From Nitrososphaeraceae archaeon (GTDB taxonomy: Archaea > Thermoproteota > Nitrososphaeria > Nitrososphaerales > Nitrosopumilaceae), in NCBI GenBank assembly GCA_025922755.1, contig JAICHE010000001.1, forward strand, positions 1 through 32,555: 32,555 bases of DNA, read 5' to 3'. The position numbers were made by a program, and so were the translations under genes. Shown in pieces: positions 8,482 through 16,215 of the stretch; the first letter of the stretch is position 1, and each line of letters begins with the position of its first letter. The notes under the pieces are model-generated. The model saw nothing but the letters and a program-made list of their open reading frames with translations, was not told where the DNA came from and did no database searches.

Positions 8482-8522
8482 TAAATCTAATACAATTTAG
8501 GGAATATTAAACTCATGTGAAT

Positions 8523-9275
8523 TTATTTTGTAGATTGGCCTCCATCTACGGCAAGAATGGCTCCTGTAGTCCAAGAGGAATCTTCAGAAGCTAAAAATAA
8601 AATTGATTTTGCAACATCTCCTGGTGTTCCTATTCGTCCTATTGGATGATCATTATCCATAAATTCTCTATCTTTTTCTGTTTTCAAAAAAGGTTTAGTC
8701 ATATCAGTATCGACTACTCCAGGACACACACAATTAACACGGATTCTATCTTTTGCATACTCTAATGACCAACATTTTGTTAACACAATTAATGCTGCCT
8801 TGGAAGCGGAATATGCATCAGCATTAAATCCTTCATATGCTTTTAATCCTGCATCAGATGAAACATTAACAATTGTACCTGAAGATTTTTTCAAAAAGGG
8901 TATTGAAAACTTTGTAAATCTAAACTGTCCATTTAGATTCACATTTAGAACTTCATTCCATTCTAAATCCGATATTTCATGTAATTGTTTAATTTTAGGA
9001 AAGATCCCTGCATTATTAACCAAAATATCAAGCCTCCCAAACTTTTCTATTGTTTTTTCTACAACTGTTTTAACTTCTTCTTCTTCTGTAATATCTGCTG
9101 AAATGGGATAAACATTAGTAAGTTGATTGGAAGCATTTTCTAATTGTTTTACATTTTTTGAAGTAATTACCACTGTTGCTCCATTTTCTGAAAGAATTTT
9201 GGCAGTTTCAAATCCTATACCTCTACTTCCACCAGTAACTATTGCAACTTTTCCTTTTAATTTCAATAAATACAT
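8523..9275 (-). CDS. Short-chain dehydrogenase/reductase (FabG-like)
   Basis: 250-residue classical SDR. The cofactor motif TGGSRGIG follows the first strand, NNAG is in place, the catalytic Ser is in NVSSD, and Y-x3-K is in DAYSASKAA. The C-terminus ends GAILAVDGGQS as in FabG-type oxidoreductases. It reduces or oxidises a carbonyl/hydroxyl group with NAD(P)H; the substrate is unknown. The frame extends upstream to 9305, but a TATA-like GTATAAAT lies in that extension, about 20 bases before the ATG at 9275, and that ATG gives the normal family N-terminus, so I chose it. Confidence 0.92.
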   Translation of the reverse strand: MYLLKLKGKVAIVTGGSRGIGFETAKILSENGATVVITSKNVKQLENASNQLTNVYPISADITEEEEVKTVVEKTIEKFGRLDILVNNAGIFPKIKQLHEISDLEWNEVLNVNLNGQFRFTKFSIPFLKKSSGTIVNVSSDAGLKAYEGFNADAYSASKAALIVLTKCWSLEYAKDRIRVNCVCPGVVDTDMTKPFLKTEKDREFMDNDHPIGRIGTPGDVAKSILFLASEDSSWTTGAILAVDGGQSTK

Positions 9276-9570
9276 CCTTAAATTTCGTAATTTATACCTC
9301 TTCAAAATTTTTGTAGTGATTTATCATATTTTATAATCAAATCTTCGAGGAAATCTATTGGAATATCAGTTCTTGTGAATTTAATTTTTTAATTGAATAT
9401 TTACTAAAATCAATTCTCATCCCAATTTAAGAAATTTAGTTCAAAAGTTTATCCAATACATAATCAATCATTTGTTCTATAAATTTTAAAAAAATTATAA
9501 AAATTTACAAATATTTTTTTTAAATGATAAATAGTTAAAAAAACTATATGAATCAATGTTGAAGGACATT
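9276..9570. other. AT-rich intergenic stretch
   Basis: No ORF of note. It holds the promoter region of the SDR gene on the minus strand and, near 9541-9550, a TATA-like AACTATATG that could drive the candidate RNA beginning about 9572. The rest is AT-rich runs without clear repeats. Confidence 0.5.
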
Positions 9571-9571
9571 A

Positions 9572-9692
9572 TTCCTATCGACTAAAGTAGCGTGGCCCAG
9601 CAGAACGAAAAAGGCAATCAGACTTTCAAAGATCTGACCACGAGAGGAAATCTCTCATAGTTCTGCAACAAGTGGGGCACGCCTTCTAGTTT
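9572..9692 (+). ncRNA. Candidate structured non-coding RNA
   Basis: A GC-richer island in an AT-rich gap folds into a plausible nested structure. The outer helix is 9590-9598 with 9674-9682 (8 of 9 pairs, one G-G mismatch). A perfect 7-bp helix, GCAGAAC 9600-9606, pairs with 9660-9666. Inside lie two hairpins: TCAGA 9618-9622 with 9633-9637, and GAGAG 9642-9646 with 9652-9656 closing a GAAAT loop. A TATA-like element at 9541-9550 would place transcription start near 9572, and a T-rich stretch follows. It does not match the tRNA, SRP or RNase P consensus features I know. The opposite strand (a 3'-UTR structure of the gene ending at 9686) is possible, since any hairpin also folds on the other strand. 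Confidence 0.5.
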
Positions 9693-10117
9693 TCAATAAT
9701 ATCTACTGATATACTTCCCATAACATTTCCATTAGGATTAATCTGAATGAAAATTTCTTGTGGAGAGGGAACATTAATGATCTTTTTTCCATCATAATCC
9801 CATGTATAATACTCAGAAATCCCGGTCTCGTGTAATGTGCCATTTAACTTGAAATCTTCGTTAAATTGAAATTCTTCCCCCTCCAATTCTATTGATAAAA
9901 TCTGAGGACTATCACCATTTGGAACAAATCTGAAAGAATAATCTCCTTTATCTAACTCAAACTTACTAGAGTACACTCCTTCATTATATTGATCAGGATC
10001 AGCAAGAGTTACATGGAAAAGAATTTTATTTTTATCCTCCGAATTATTAGGCTGGGAAATAACGAAAATAGAAATTATTATTATCACAACAGGAATAATT
10101 AGGATTTTTTTTTTCAT
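9686..10117 (-). CDS. Membrane-anchored or secreted protein, function unknown
   Basis: 143 residues. A Lys-rich start and a hydrophobic stretch at about 5-21 (ILIIPVVIIIISIFVIS) form a signal peptide or N-terminal anchor. The rest is polar and strand-rich with many Asp/Glu/Gly residues, typical of an extracellular beta domain. There are no cysteines or catalytic motifs. It is probably exported across the cell membrane. I do not recognise the family. Its stop codon sits at the edge of the candidate structured RNA. Confidence 0.72.
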   Translation of the reverse strand: MKKKILIIPVVIIIISIFVISQPNNSEDKNKILFHVTLADPDQYNEGVYSSKFELDKGDYSFRFVPNGDSPQILSIELEGEEFQFNEDFKLNGTLHETGISEYYTWDYDGKKIINVPSPQEIFIQINPNGNVMGSISVDIIEN

Positions 10118-10273
10118 TTAGATAAAATGACATACAATAACAAAAATAAATTTCTAATCGTGCCTAGGGAACTTAGAATAGCTATTTGTGAGTAAATTTA
10201 GTAAGTGAAATTTGGTTTACTGTGAAGCAATCTTTACACCGGAAATTAAGTATAAATTTTAAAATTAGTACTA

Positions 10274-10918
10274 TTGACACAACTTAAGGATAAATGGACT
10301 AAACAACCACAACCAAGCATTTCTGAGAAAATCAATGATGTAATCAAACCAAAAGGTCCACTAAAACCAAGAGTTCAAACTGCAATTAAAAAACTTAGAC
10401 TACAAATTACAAAATTAGATCATATGTTAACTAAATTACAAGAAAGAGATGGTAAACTATTTCAACGAATTGTAGATGCAACCCAAAAACATGATGCTCA
10501 AACAAGTAAAGTATTATCTAATGAATTAGCGGAAGTACGAAAAGTAACAAAAATTTTAAGCAATGCAAGGATTGCTCTAGAAAGAATAGAATTGAGATTA
10601 ACTACAACAAATGATATTGGCGATACTGTAATGACAATAATGCCAACCATGGGATTGATGAAGAATCTTAAATCCTCTCTAGGAAAGATAATGCCTGGTG
10701 CAGAGCAAGAAATTGGTCAAATGGCAGATATGTTGGGTGGATTTATGACTGAAAGTTTCGCTGGAGATGGTGCCTTTGGTATTGACGAAACAACAAATAT
10801 AGAATCAGACAAAATCCTCCAAGAAGCTGCAGCAGTTGCCGAAAATTCTACTGGAGATATGTTTCCCTCAGTGCCAGCCTCAACTAGTGCAACGACATCA
10901 TCGTCAAAATTTTATTAA
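10274..10918 (+). CDS. ESCRT-III/Snf7-domain protein, CdvB paralogue
   Basis: The 214-residue protein resembles archaeal CdvB. It has a basic first helix after a Pro-rich lead (about 28-65, with RLQITKLDHMLTKLQERD), a second long helix (about 66-105), then shorter helices with TIMPTMGLMKNLKSSLGKIMPG and an acidic, Ser/Thr-rich tail. Such proteins polymerise on membranes during archaeal cell division or vesicle formation. I see no winged-helix domain at the C-terminus and no CdvA or CdvC gene nearby, so this looks like one of the extra thaumarchaeal CdvB copies rather than the main operon gene. The start is TTG, with GTATAAATT about 20 bases upstream. Confidence 0.85.
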   Translation: MTQLKDKWTKQPQPSISEKINDVIKPKGPLKPRVQTAIKKLRLQITKLDHMLTKLQERDGKLFQRIVDATQKHDAQTSKVLSNELAEVRKVTKILSNARIALERIELRLTTTNDIGDTVMTIMPTMGLMKNLKSSLGKIMPGAEQEIGQMADMLGGFMTESFAGDGAFGIDETTNIESDKILQEAAAVAENSTGDMFPSVPASTSATTSSSKFY

Positions 10919-10934
10919 AATTTAATTTTAAAAA

Positions 10935-11426
10935 TTAGGATTCTAATGATTCCCTTGATTCTTTAATTTTCCTTACTCTTTCTCCTTCATTATCCACAAT
11001 TCTGTCAATACCAGATAATTTATCCTTCAAACTATTGATTAAAGATCCCACTTCATCGGCTTCATTTTCGACTTGTTGTCTTTTACGAGCCAATTCCTTG
11101 ATTCCTTGGTTTTCTTCATCAATATAGGCACTAACTTTTTCTAATTTTTCTTTGAGATTCTTTATATCCACTGACTCTTCTTCAATATCTTTTTCTAAAC
11201 CAGTCCGTTTATCCTTCAAATTCTTTATCATTAGACCTACATAATCAATTGCCTCATCTAATTGGGCACGTTTATTCATGAGATCTCCAATCCCAATTTC
11301 ACTTGATTTTTCAGAAAAACTCTCTACCTTTGGCTCCTCATCTACTTTCTCTACCTTTGGCTCCTCACTAGTTTTTTCTTCTACCATCTCTCCACCTTCA
11401 TCTTGCTTCTTGAACTTGTCAAACAA
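10935..11426 (-). CDS. Coiled-coil protein, function unknown
   Basis: 163 residues. The N-terminal 45 residues are acidic and contain a repeated EEPKVE segment. Residues about 50-163 form a continuous heptad-rich coiled coil with a roughly repeated unit (KRAQLDEAIDYVGLMIKNLKDK, then QQVENEADEVGSLINSLKDK). There is no signal peptide or membrane segment. The TTG start has a TTTATAAT-type TATA element about 25 bases upstream. It is convergent with the CdvB paralogue, 16 bases between stops. A scaffold or filament-associated role is possible but unsupported beyond position. Confidence 0.75.
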   Translation of the reverse strand: MFDKFKKQDEGGEMVEEKTSEEPKVEKVDEEPKVESFSEKSSEIGIGDLMNKRAQLDEAIDYVGLMIKNLKDKRTGLEKDIEEESVDIKNLKEKLEKVSAYIDEENQGIKELARKRQQVENEADEVGSLINSLKDKLSGIDRIVDNEGERVRKIKESRESLES

Positions 11427-11784
11427 TTTATAATTTTATTATAAAAATGGAATAAAAAGTTATTATGTATTCTCAAAACTGACCTAATGAATGATTTTTT
11501 CAATTAAAATATCCAAATATCCATTTTTTTGAAAATTGGGAGGTTTTTCATTTTTTAATATCTGAATCTTCCATAATGTTTTCTCCATTTTCTTCACGAG
11601 ATAGTTCCATTCAGATGATCCTGATGAAAACATTGACAATAATTCTCTATTTTGGATATTTTCTATTAGATTTTTTTAATTATCAGATGATATCTAGGCT
11701 AAGACCATAGGAATGAGGGTGAAACGCACTGTTCCTTATATACAAAAAACCAACAAAAACAAAGAAAAAAACTAGATTTTTCAA

Positions 11785-11801
11785 GATTTTTTCAAAAAAT
11801 C
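11785..11801. repeat. Perfect AT-rich inverted repeat (8-bp arms)
   Basis: GATTTTTT at 11785-11792 and AAAAAATC at 11794-11801 are exact reverse complements around one base. This may be a protein-binding palindrome or a by-product of composition. Confidence 0.5.
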
Positions 11802-11808
11802 AATTTTC

Positions 11809-11830
11809 TAGAATTTTGAAAAAAATTCTA
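11809..11830. repeat. Perfect inverted repeat (9-bp arms, 4-base loop)
   Basis: TAGAATTTT at 11809-11817 and AAAATTCTA at 11822-11830 pair exactly around GAAA. It lies 24 bases from the centre of the previous palindrome (about two helical turns), upstream of the winged-helix gene. Confidence 0.5.
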
Positions 11831-11926
11831 AATTTTGTATCAAAAATGTAGGCACAAAAAATATGCCAAATTTTCTTCCCGCATCAAAAATCTTAAAAAT
11901 TCATCATTTTTTTAGATGAAATTGGC

Positions 11927-11949
11927 GTTCCGCTTTGTGTTCCGCTTTG
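11927..11949. promoter_or_regulatory. Tandem 11-base repeat, candidate operator
   Basis: GTTCCGCTTTG occurs at 11927-11937 and again at 11939-11949, a 12-base period. It is GC-richer than its surroundings. It lies about 20 bases upstream of the probable TATA element (CATAAACA near 11968) of the winged-helix gene at 11996, where an activator or autoregulator could bind. Confidence 0.45.
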
Positions 11950-11995
11950 AAGTTTCAAAATATTCCTCATAAACAAACCAATACAATACTTTGAC

Positions 11996-12283
11996 ATGTC
12001 AAAACAACAATACAGGTCCGAAATGGGCATAATGGGTGATATCCTAGACGTTACCGCAAATGGTGGACGTGATGGAATCATTATATCTGCAATATCTCGC
12101 AAAGCCAACCTTTCTCACTATGCAGTACTAGACAAGTGTGAGAAATTGGTAGAAGCTGGCTTAGTCGAGTCCGTCAAAAACGATAGAAATAGAGTCTTTT
12201 TGATAACTGAGAAAGGACTTCAATTTTTCCAGGAATTTAAGAGATTTCAGGGACTCGTAGAAAGCATGAATTTAAGGTATTAG
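11996..12283 (+). CDS. Winged helix-turn-helix regulator
   Basis: The 95-residue single-domain DNA-binding protein is of the archaeal small winged-helix type. Helices cover about 9-60 (ISAISRKANLSHYAVLDKCEKLVEAGLV, with the recognition helix near 40-55), followed by a wing (VESVKNDRNRVFLITEKGLQFF) and a last helix. It resembles Pfam HTH_45-class proteins that are abundant in Thaumarchaeota. It would bind DNA as a dimer; the ligand is unknown. It has a TATA-like element near 11968 and the tandem repeat at 11927-11949 upstream. The next gene starts 3 bases after its stop, so they are co-transcribed. Confidence 0.87.
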   Translation: MSKQQYRSEMGIMGDILDVTANGGRDGIIISAISRKANLSHYAVLDKCEKLVEAGLVESVKNDRNRVFLITEKGLQFFQEFKRFQGLVESMNLRY

Positions 12284-12286
12284 CCA

Positions 12287-13321
12287 TTGAACCCAGAAAT
12301 CGTACCAATCCATAGGAATGAACCTCTCGTAGATGATGGAATGCTTTTTGTAAGGACTGAAGGTATCGTCAATACAATGATTAGGATGCCCCTTGTACTT
12401 GCCGGCTTGCTAGTTATGGCCATTGGGATGCCACTCCAGACCTCATTCAGCTCTACTAGAACCCTGGAATTAACCATGTATACAGATGGTTCTACACATA
12501 TTTCTACTCAAATTGATATAGAAACATTTTCTCCAGATTTTGAAATCGACTTATTCGGTCCATCCGTTGATAATTTCGTTGCAGTAGGAGCAGATGGATT
12601 TTTGCTTACAAGTGAAGTTATAGAAGATAAAGCTGTTGTCGATACTTTTGGGTCCTCCAGCATTACGGTTGATTATGATATTCATGATTTAATTTCAAAG
12701 GAAGGAAGAGTTTGGACTTTCTCGTTTGATTCTCCTTCAGATTATACCTTGCTTATGCCCTCAAGTTCCATTATTGTCGGAATGAGTACCATCCCCAAGA
12801 ATATGGAGATCCTAGAGGAGCAAACAAAATTAGAATTATCCAGCGGACCTACTGAGATTAATTACATTCTTGGGATACCAACAACGCCTGTTGACACTAA
12901 ACCTCCAACAATCACACCTCCCCCTTCAGAGGATTATACTGTACCAATTATTGTTGGAACAATTGCAGCCGCAGGAGTAGCTGGAGCATCAGTCATCATA
13001 AAGAAAAACAGAGCAAAAACATCTCCGACAGTTCAAAAAGAAATTGTACAAGAAAAATCAACAGAAGAAAAGTCTGTGGATCCACAAAAAATCTTTGATT
13101 ATAGACCCGACATGCGAGAAGACGATAAAAAAATAGTTAGATTTCTCTCTGAAAACGGAGGGCAAGCCTTTGAAAGTGAATTGAGAAAAAAATTCCTTCA
13201 ACCAAGAACAACTATGTGGAGAGCTGTAAAACGACTAGAACGACTTGATGTAATCACAATTACCAAAAAAGACATGCAAAATCTTGTTAAACTTAGAGAA
13301 GATGTGGAGGAGGAAGAATGA
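12287..13321 (+). CDS. Transmembrane protein with cytoplasmic winged-helix domain
   Basis: 344 residues from TTG at 12287. The order is a hydrophobic segment at about 33-50 (signal peptide or TM), a strand-rich extracellular domain at about 58-200, a Pro/Thr-rich linker, a TM helix at about 219-238 followed by basic residues, an acidic linker, and a C-terminal winged helix at about 278-335 (KIVRFLSENGGQAFESELRKKF, then TTMWRAVKRLERLDVITI). This is a one-component transmembrane regulator layout: sensor outside, DNA-binding domain inside. ATG starts at 12341 or 12377 would shorten the N-terminus and are plausible. It overlaps the next gene by 4 bases (ATGA). Confidence 0.82.
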   Translation: MNPEIVPIHRNEPLVDDGMLFVRTEGIVNTMIRMPLVLAGLLVMAIGMPLQTSFSSTRTLELTMYTDGSTHISTQIDIETFSPDFEIDLFGPSVDNFVAVGADGFLLTSEVIEDKAVVDTFGSSSITVDYDIHDLISKEGRVWTFSFDSPSDYTLLMPSSSIIVGMSTIPKNMEILEEQTKLELSSGPTEINYILGIPTTPVDTKPPTITPPPSEDYTVPIIVGTIAAAGVAGASVIIKKNRAKTSPTVQKEIVQEKSTEEKSVDPQKIFDYRPDMREDDKKIVRFLSENGGQAFESELRKKFLQPRTTMWRAVKRLERLDVITITKKDMQNLVKLREDVEEEE

Positions 13322-14304
13322 AATCAATTAAAATTTTAGGATTACTTATTTTAGTGGTAAGTTTAACAGTAGGGAGCATTACAAATCCCGCATTCGCTCA
13401 AGAAGATCCTCAAATATTAGTCAAAATTGCTAAACGAGCTCAAGATCAAATTCAAAAACAAATTACTGATGAATCTCCTATATCAATAAAAGAGCTATTT
13501 CAGGAAGGTAAAAACAAAGTTTCTTCATTAGAAACATCTCTCTCAAATAATGATTATACTACTGCAAGAGAAGATTTTCTAGCAGCAATGAAAATTTTCA
13601 GTGAACTTTCACATCAATTATCAGCTCAACCAACACAAAGTCAAATTGCAAGTAAATCTACACCAAATCCTTCAAATGATTTACTAAGATTATACAGTTA
13701 TGTTAATAATCTAAAGAATATTGCTAGGAATCATAACTCCACAATAAACTTTGATTATCTTGATGGATTATTCGTTACTTCTAAAAATCAAATTCAAAAT
13801 AATCAGTTTTCCCAAGCCTCACAAACCATTCATGAAATTAAACAAACCATAATTGAAATTAACGCAGAACTACGTGAAGAGGCCTCACAAAAAGAACTAT
13901 CTCGTGCTCAAGTATTTGCTCAAAAATATCTAAAACAAATTGATAGATTAATCGAACACTCTCAAAGTACTGGCGTATCTCAAGAAATTATTCAAAAATT
14001 TGAGACTGCCAGAGAAAATCTTTCTGTAGCATCTACACCCTCTCAAGTAATACAAGAGGTTCGAAACACCATGATTCTTCAACAACAATATGAACTTACA
14101 GAAAATAAACTTCTACAATTAAGAGTTGATCAAATTGAAAAAACTTTGGATTCTATCTCAACAGAACTAGATGAAAATAGTCTCCAAGAACTAAAAGAAT
14201 CTCTTCAAGCAATTAAAACCAGTATTTCCAAAAGTGACTTTGAAGAGGCAAATAAATTACTAAGATCTATAACATCAACTCTTGAACAGATTCAAATCCA
14301 GTAA
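13318..14304 (+). CDS. Secreted helical protein, function unknown
   Basis: 328 residues. The signal peptide is clear (residues 1-28: basic KSIK, hydrophobic core, cleavage after AFA before QED). The mature part is almost wholly helical and Gln/Ser/Glu-rich, with repeated helical hairpins and no cysteines. It is probably an extracellular or surface-associated protein. Translation is coupled to the transmembrane winged-helix gene (4-base overlap), which suggests it is the partner or stimulus-side component of that regulator (inference). No family is recognised. Confidence 0.8.
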   Translation: MKSIKILGLLILVVSLTVGSITNPAFAQEDPQILVKIAKRAQDQIQKQITDESPISIKELFQEGKNKVSSLETSLSNNDYTTAREDFLAAMKIFSELSHQLSAQPTQSQIASKSTPNPSNDLLRLYSYVNNLKNIARNHNSTINFDYLDGLFVTSKNQIQNNQFSQASQTIHEIKQTIIEINAELREEASQKELSRAQVFAQKYLKQIDRLIEHSQSTGVSQEIIQKFETARENLSVASTPSQVIQEVRNTMILQQQYELTENKLLQLRVDQIEKTLDSISTELDENSLQELKESLQAIKTSISKSDFEEANKLLRSITSTLEQIQIQ

Positions 14305-14349
14305 TAATTTATCATAAACTTCATATACATTTTCCAAACAGCATTGAGC

Positions 14350-14544
14350 ATGGCTTCTAAGCAAATCACAGTTGGTGTAGGAATTCCAATGATAGTGGTT
14401 GGAGCATTAATGGCATGGCTTTGGGCTCCATTGGAAGTTGAAATGCAAAGTACAGTTGAATTTGTAGGTAGCCTCATTGGAATTTTAGGCGTTGTATTTT
14501 TCATATCTGGATTATTCTATGCCAAAGAACCTGTAATGCACTAA
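14350..14544 (+). CDS. Small two-TM membrane protein
   Basis: 64 residues with two hydrophobic segments, about 8-27 (VGVGIPMIVVGALMAWLWAP) and 36-56 (FVGSLIGILGVVFFISGLFY). The frame could start at TTG 14344, but the ATG at 14350 is preferred, with a TATA-like TCATATAC about 28 bases upstream. No family is recognised. Confidence 0.75.
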   Translation: MASKQITVGVGIPMIVVGALMAWLWAPLEVEMQSTVEFVGSLIGILGVVFFISGLFYAKEPVMH

Positions 14545-14588
14545 CAAAAACTCATTGAATAAATAATGAAAAAAATTACAACTATTAC

Positions 14589-15302
14589 TTGAAAGTTAGA
14601 TTATTTGAAATTTTTACATCCGTAGAAGGAGAAGGAATTCTTTATGGCACAAAAACTCTATTTGTTAGATTAGCAGGTTGTCCTTTTACTTGTTTTTATT
14701 GTGATACTAAAGAATCACTACCACTTGATTCTGGAACAGAATACGATCTAGATGAAGCATGTAAGCTAATTGATTCAAACCTAAAAAATCAGACATACAA
14801 AGTTAATTTTACTGGTGGAGATCCCTTAGTACAATACCAGGCTGTGGCAGAATTAGCTAAACATGTACAAAGTAAAAAAATCCCTACATATCTTGAATCA
14901 TCCTGCTTTGACTCTAAGAAATTTGATTATATTCTGCCTTTTATCGATATTGTAAAAATTGAATTTAAAACTAAGGATTCTGAGTTTGTCGATTCTAAAC
15001 ACTATGAAAAATTAATCGCAAACACAATGGATTGTCTTAAATCCTCAGTATCTTCTAAAAAAATTACTTACATCAAAATAGTTGTTAGTTCTAAAACAAA
15101 TCTAAATGATTTTAGCAATTTAGTAAGAAGTATTTTCAATTCCATTTCAAAGAATCAAATTGACGGATTTGTTATACAACCAACCTATGGAATTGCAGAA
15201 CCATCCTTAGATTTACTTCTAAAAATGTATGATATTGTATATCCATTCTACAATGAAGTAAAAGTGGTCCCTCAACTGCACAAGTTCATAGGAGCCCCAT
15301 AA
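14589..15302 (+). CDS. queE: 7-carboxy-7-deazaguanine synthase, radical SAM
   Basis: The 237-residue radical SAM enzyme converts 6-carboxytetrahydropterin to 7-carboxy-7-deazaguanine in preQ0 synthesis. It starts with the QueE pattern KVRLFEIFTSVEGEG, followed by the iron-sulfur motif C-x3-C-x2-C (GCPFTCFYC, about residues 31-39) and the SAM-binding FTGGDPL (about 75-81). The start is TTG, with an AATAAATAA element about 26 bases upstream. It lies 64 bases before folE in the same direction, with queC close by on the other strand, supporting a deazaguanine (archaeosine) role. Confidence 0.94.
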   Translation: MKVRLFEIFTSVEGEGILYGTKTLFVRLAGCPFTCFYCDTKESLPLDSGTEYDLDEACKLIDSNLKNQTYKVNFTGGDPLVQYQAVAELAKHVQSKKIPTYLESSCFDSKKFDYILPFIDIVKIEFKTKDSEFVDSKHYEKLIANTMDCLKSSVSSKKITYIKIVVSSKTNLNDFSNLVRSIFNSISKNQIDGFVIQPTYGIAEPSLDLLLKMYDIVYPFYNEVKVVPQLHKFIGAP

Positions 15303-15366
15303 AGTTACCACCAGTTAAAAAAACTAATTAGGTTCAAATACTAGAAAAATTCTTTGAGATCATCCA

Positions 15367-15924
15367 ATGGATCAAGAACGAGTAAAAAAGCTGGTCAGGG
15401 AACTAATTATCGAAATTGGAGAAGATCCTACCCGTGAGGGACTAAAAGATACTCCAGAAAGAATAGGTCAAATGTATAAAGAAATTTTTGGTGGCTATGA
15501 ATCTGACTCTGAATTATCAGTCCAGTTTTCAGAAGATTCTGACACTGTTGTTGCTAGAGATATTCAATTTTATTCCATGTGTGAACACCATATGTTACCA
15601 TTTTTTGGCAAAATCCATATTGCTTACTCCCCAAATGGAAGGGTTTTTGGAATATCCAAATTAGTAAGATTAGTTGAAAAATATTCAAAAAGACTTCAAA
15701 TTCAAGAACGACTAACTAAGAACATTGCTGATGAATTATTTGCTCAAGGAGTAAAAGGTGTAGTAGTAGTTGCCGATGCTGAACATTTGTGTATGCGTAT
15801 GAGAGGCGTAAGAAATGATGCTACTCTAACATCTTCTGCATATAGAGGAATTTTTGAAAATAAGGAAGAAAAAGAAAGCATTATGGCAATGATAAGAAAA
15901 CACCCCTCCCATTCATCATTTTAA
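15367..15924 (+). CDS. folE: GTP cyclohydrolase I, type IA
   Basis: The 185-residue GTP cyclohydrolase I forms 7,8-dihydroneopterin triphosphate from GTP. It shows SMCEHHMLPFFG (zinc Cys and His), GISKLVRLVEKYSKRLQIQE, and the zinc cysteine of HLCMRMRGV. The N-terminal helix DPTREGLKDTPERI is also typical. Many archaea use the unrelated MptA/FolE2 type, so the canonical IA form is noteworthy. With queE upstream and queC nearby it most likely feeds preQ0/archaeosine synthesis, though pterin cofactor supply is also possible. A TATA-like CAAATACTA precedes the ATG. Confidence 0.95.
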   Translation: MDQERVKKLVRELIIEIGEDPTREGLKDTPERIGQMYKEIFGGYESDSELSVQFSEDSDTVVARDIQFYSMCEHHMLPFFGKIHIAYSPNGRVFGISKLVRLVEKYSKRLQIQERLTKNIADELFAQGVKGVVVVADAEHLCMRMRGVRNDATLTSSAYRGIFENKEEKESIMAMIRKHPSHSSF

Positions 15925-15964
15925 GATCTCAAAAATTAAATAATCATCATTTTTAACAGCTCGT

Positions 15965-16213
15965 ATGGTAGCTCACGATAATATCCATATACCAAAAGAA
16001 TCATTTCCACACTGGATTTGGTATGCAATTGAAGCAGTCATTGTAATCGTGATTTCGTTTGCAATTTCTTTCAAGGTGGCCGAATCTTTTGATGTAACAC
16101 CAGAACTGGGAAATTGGATATTAACTGGAACATTTGGTGCATGTTTCCTAATATGGTATATCATTATTCGTGGTCTTGTACTAAAAAAGAAAATTCTTCA
16201 AAATCGTTACTAA
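15965..16213 (+). CDS. Small two-TM membrane protein
   Basis: 82 residues: a polar N-terminus, a TM at about 18-38 (IWYAIEAVIVIVISFAISF), a short loop (ESFDVTPELG), a second TM at about 49-69, and a basic C-terminus. A TATA element (ATTAAATAAT, 15935-15944) is about 26 bases before the ATG. No family is recognised. It sits between folE and queC, but nothing links it to the pathway. Confidence 0.75.
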   Translation: MVAHDNIHIPKESFPHWIWYAIEAVIVIVISFAISFKVAESFDVTPELGNWILTGTFGACFLIWYIIIRGLVLKKKILQNRY

Positions 16214-16215
16214 AT

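Larger units (their letters stand above)
11427..11926. other. Gene-free AT-rich region with inverted repeats
   Basis: About 500 bases without a credible ORF. Visible items are a 9-base direct repeat TCAGATGAT (11611 and 11683), a small stem at 11709-11736 (AGGAA with TTCCT), and two strong AT-rich inverted repeats listed separately. It may carry regulatory sites for the regulator gene at 11996 or a small RNA near 11700-11740, but neither is proved. Confidence 0.45.

Noticed and set aside
9590..9682. tRNA, SRP RNA or RNase P RNA at the structured island
   Set aside because: No A-box/B-box or cloverleaf with a 7-base anticodon loop, no SRP domain IV motif, and far too short with no matched P4 strands for RNase P.
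11611..11740. C/D-box small RNA in the gene-free region
   Set aside because: Single GATGA and CTG-like pieces occur but no properly ordered C, D', C', D set at usual spacing; the 11709-11736 stem is weak.
15329..15342. B-box-like GGTTCAAAT suggesting a tRNA
   Set aside because: No acceptor or anticodon stem around it; it falls in the folE promoter region.
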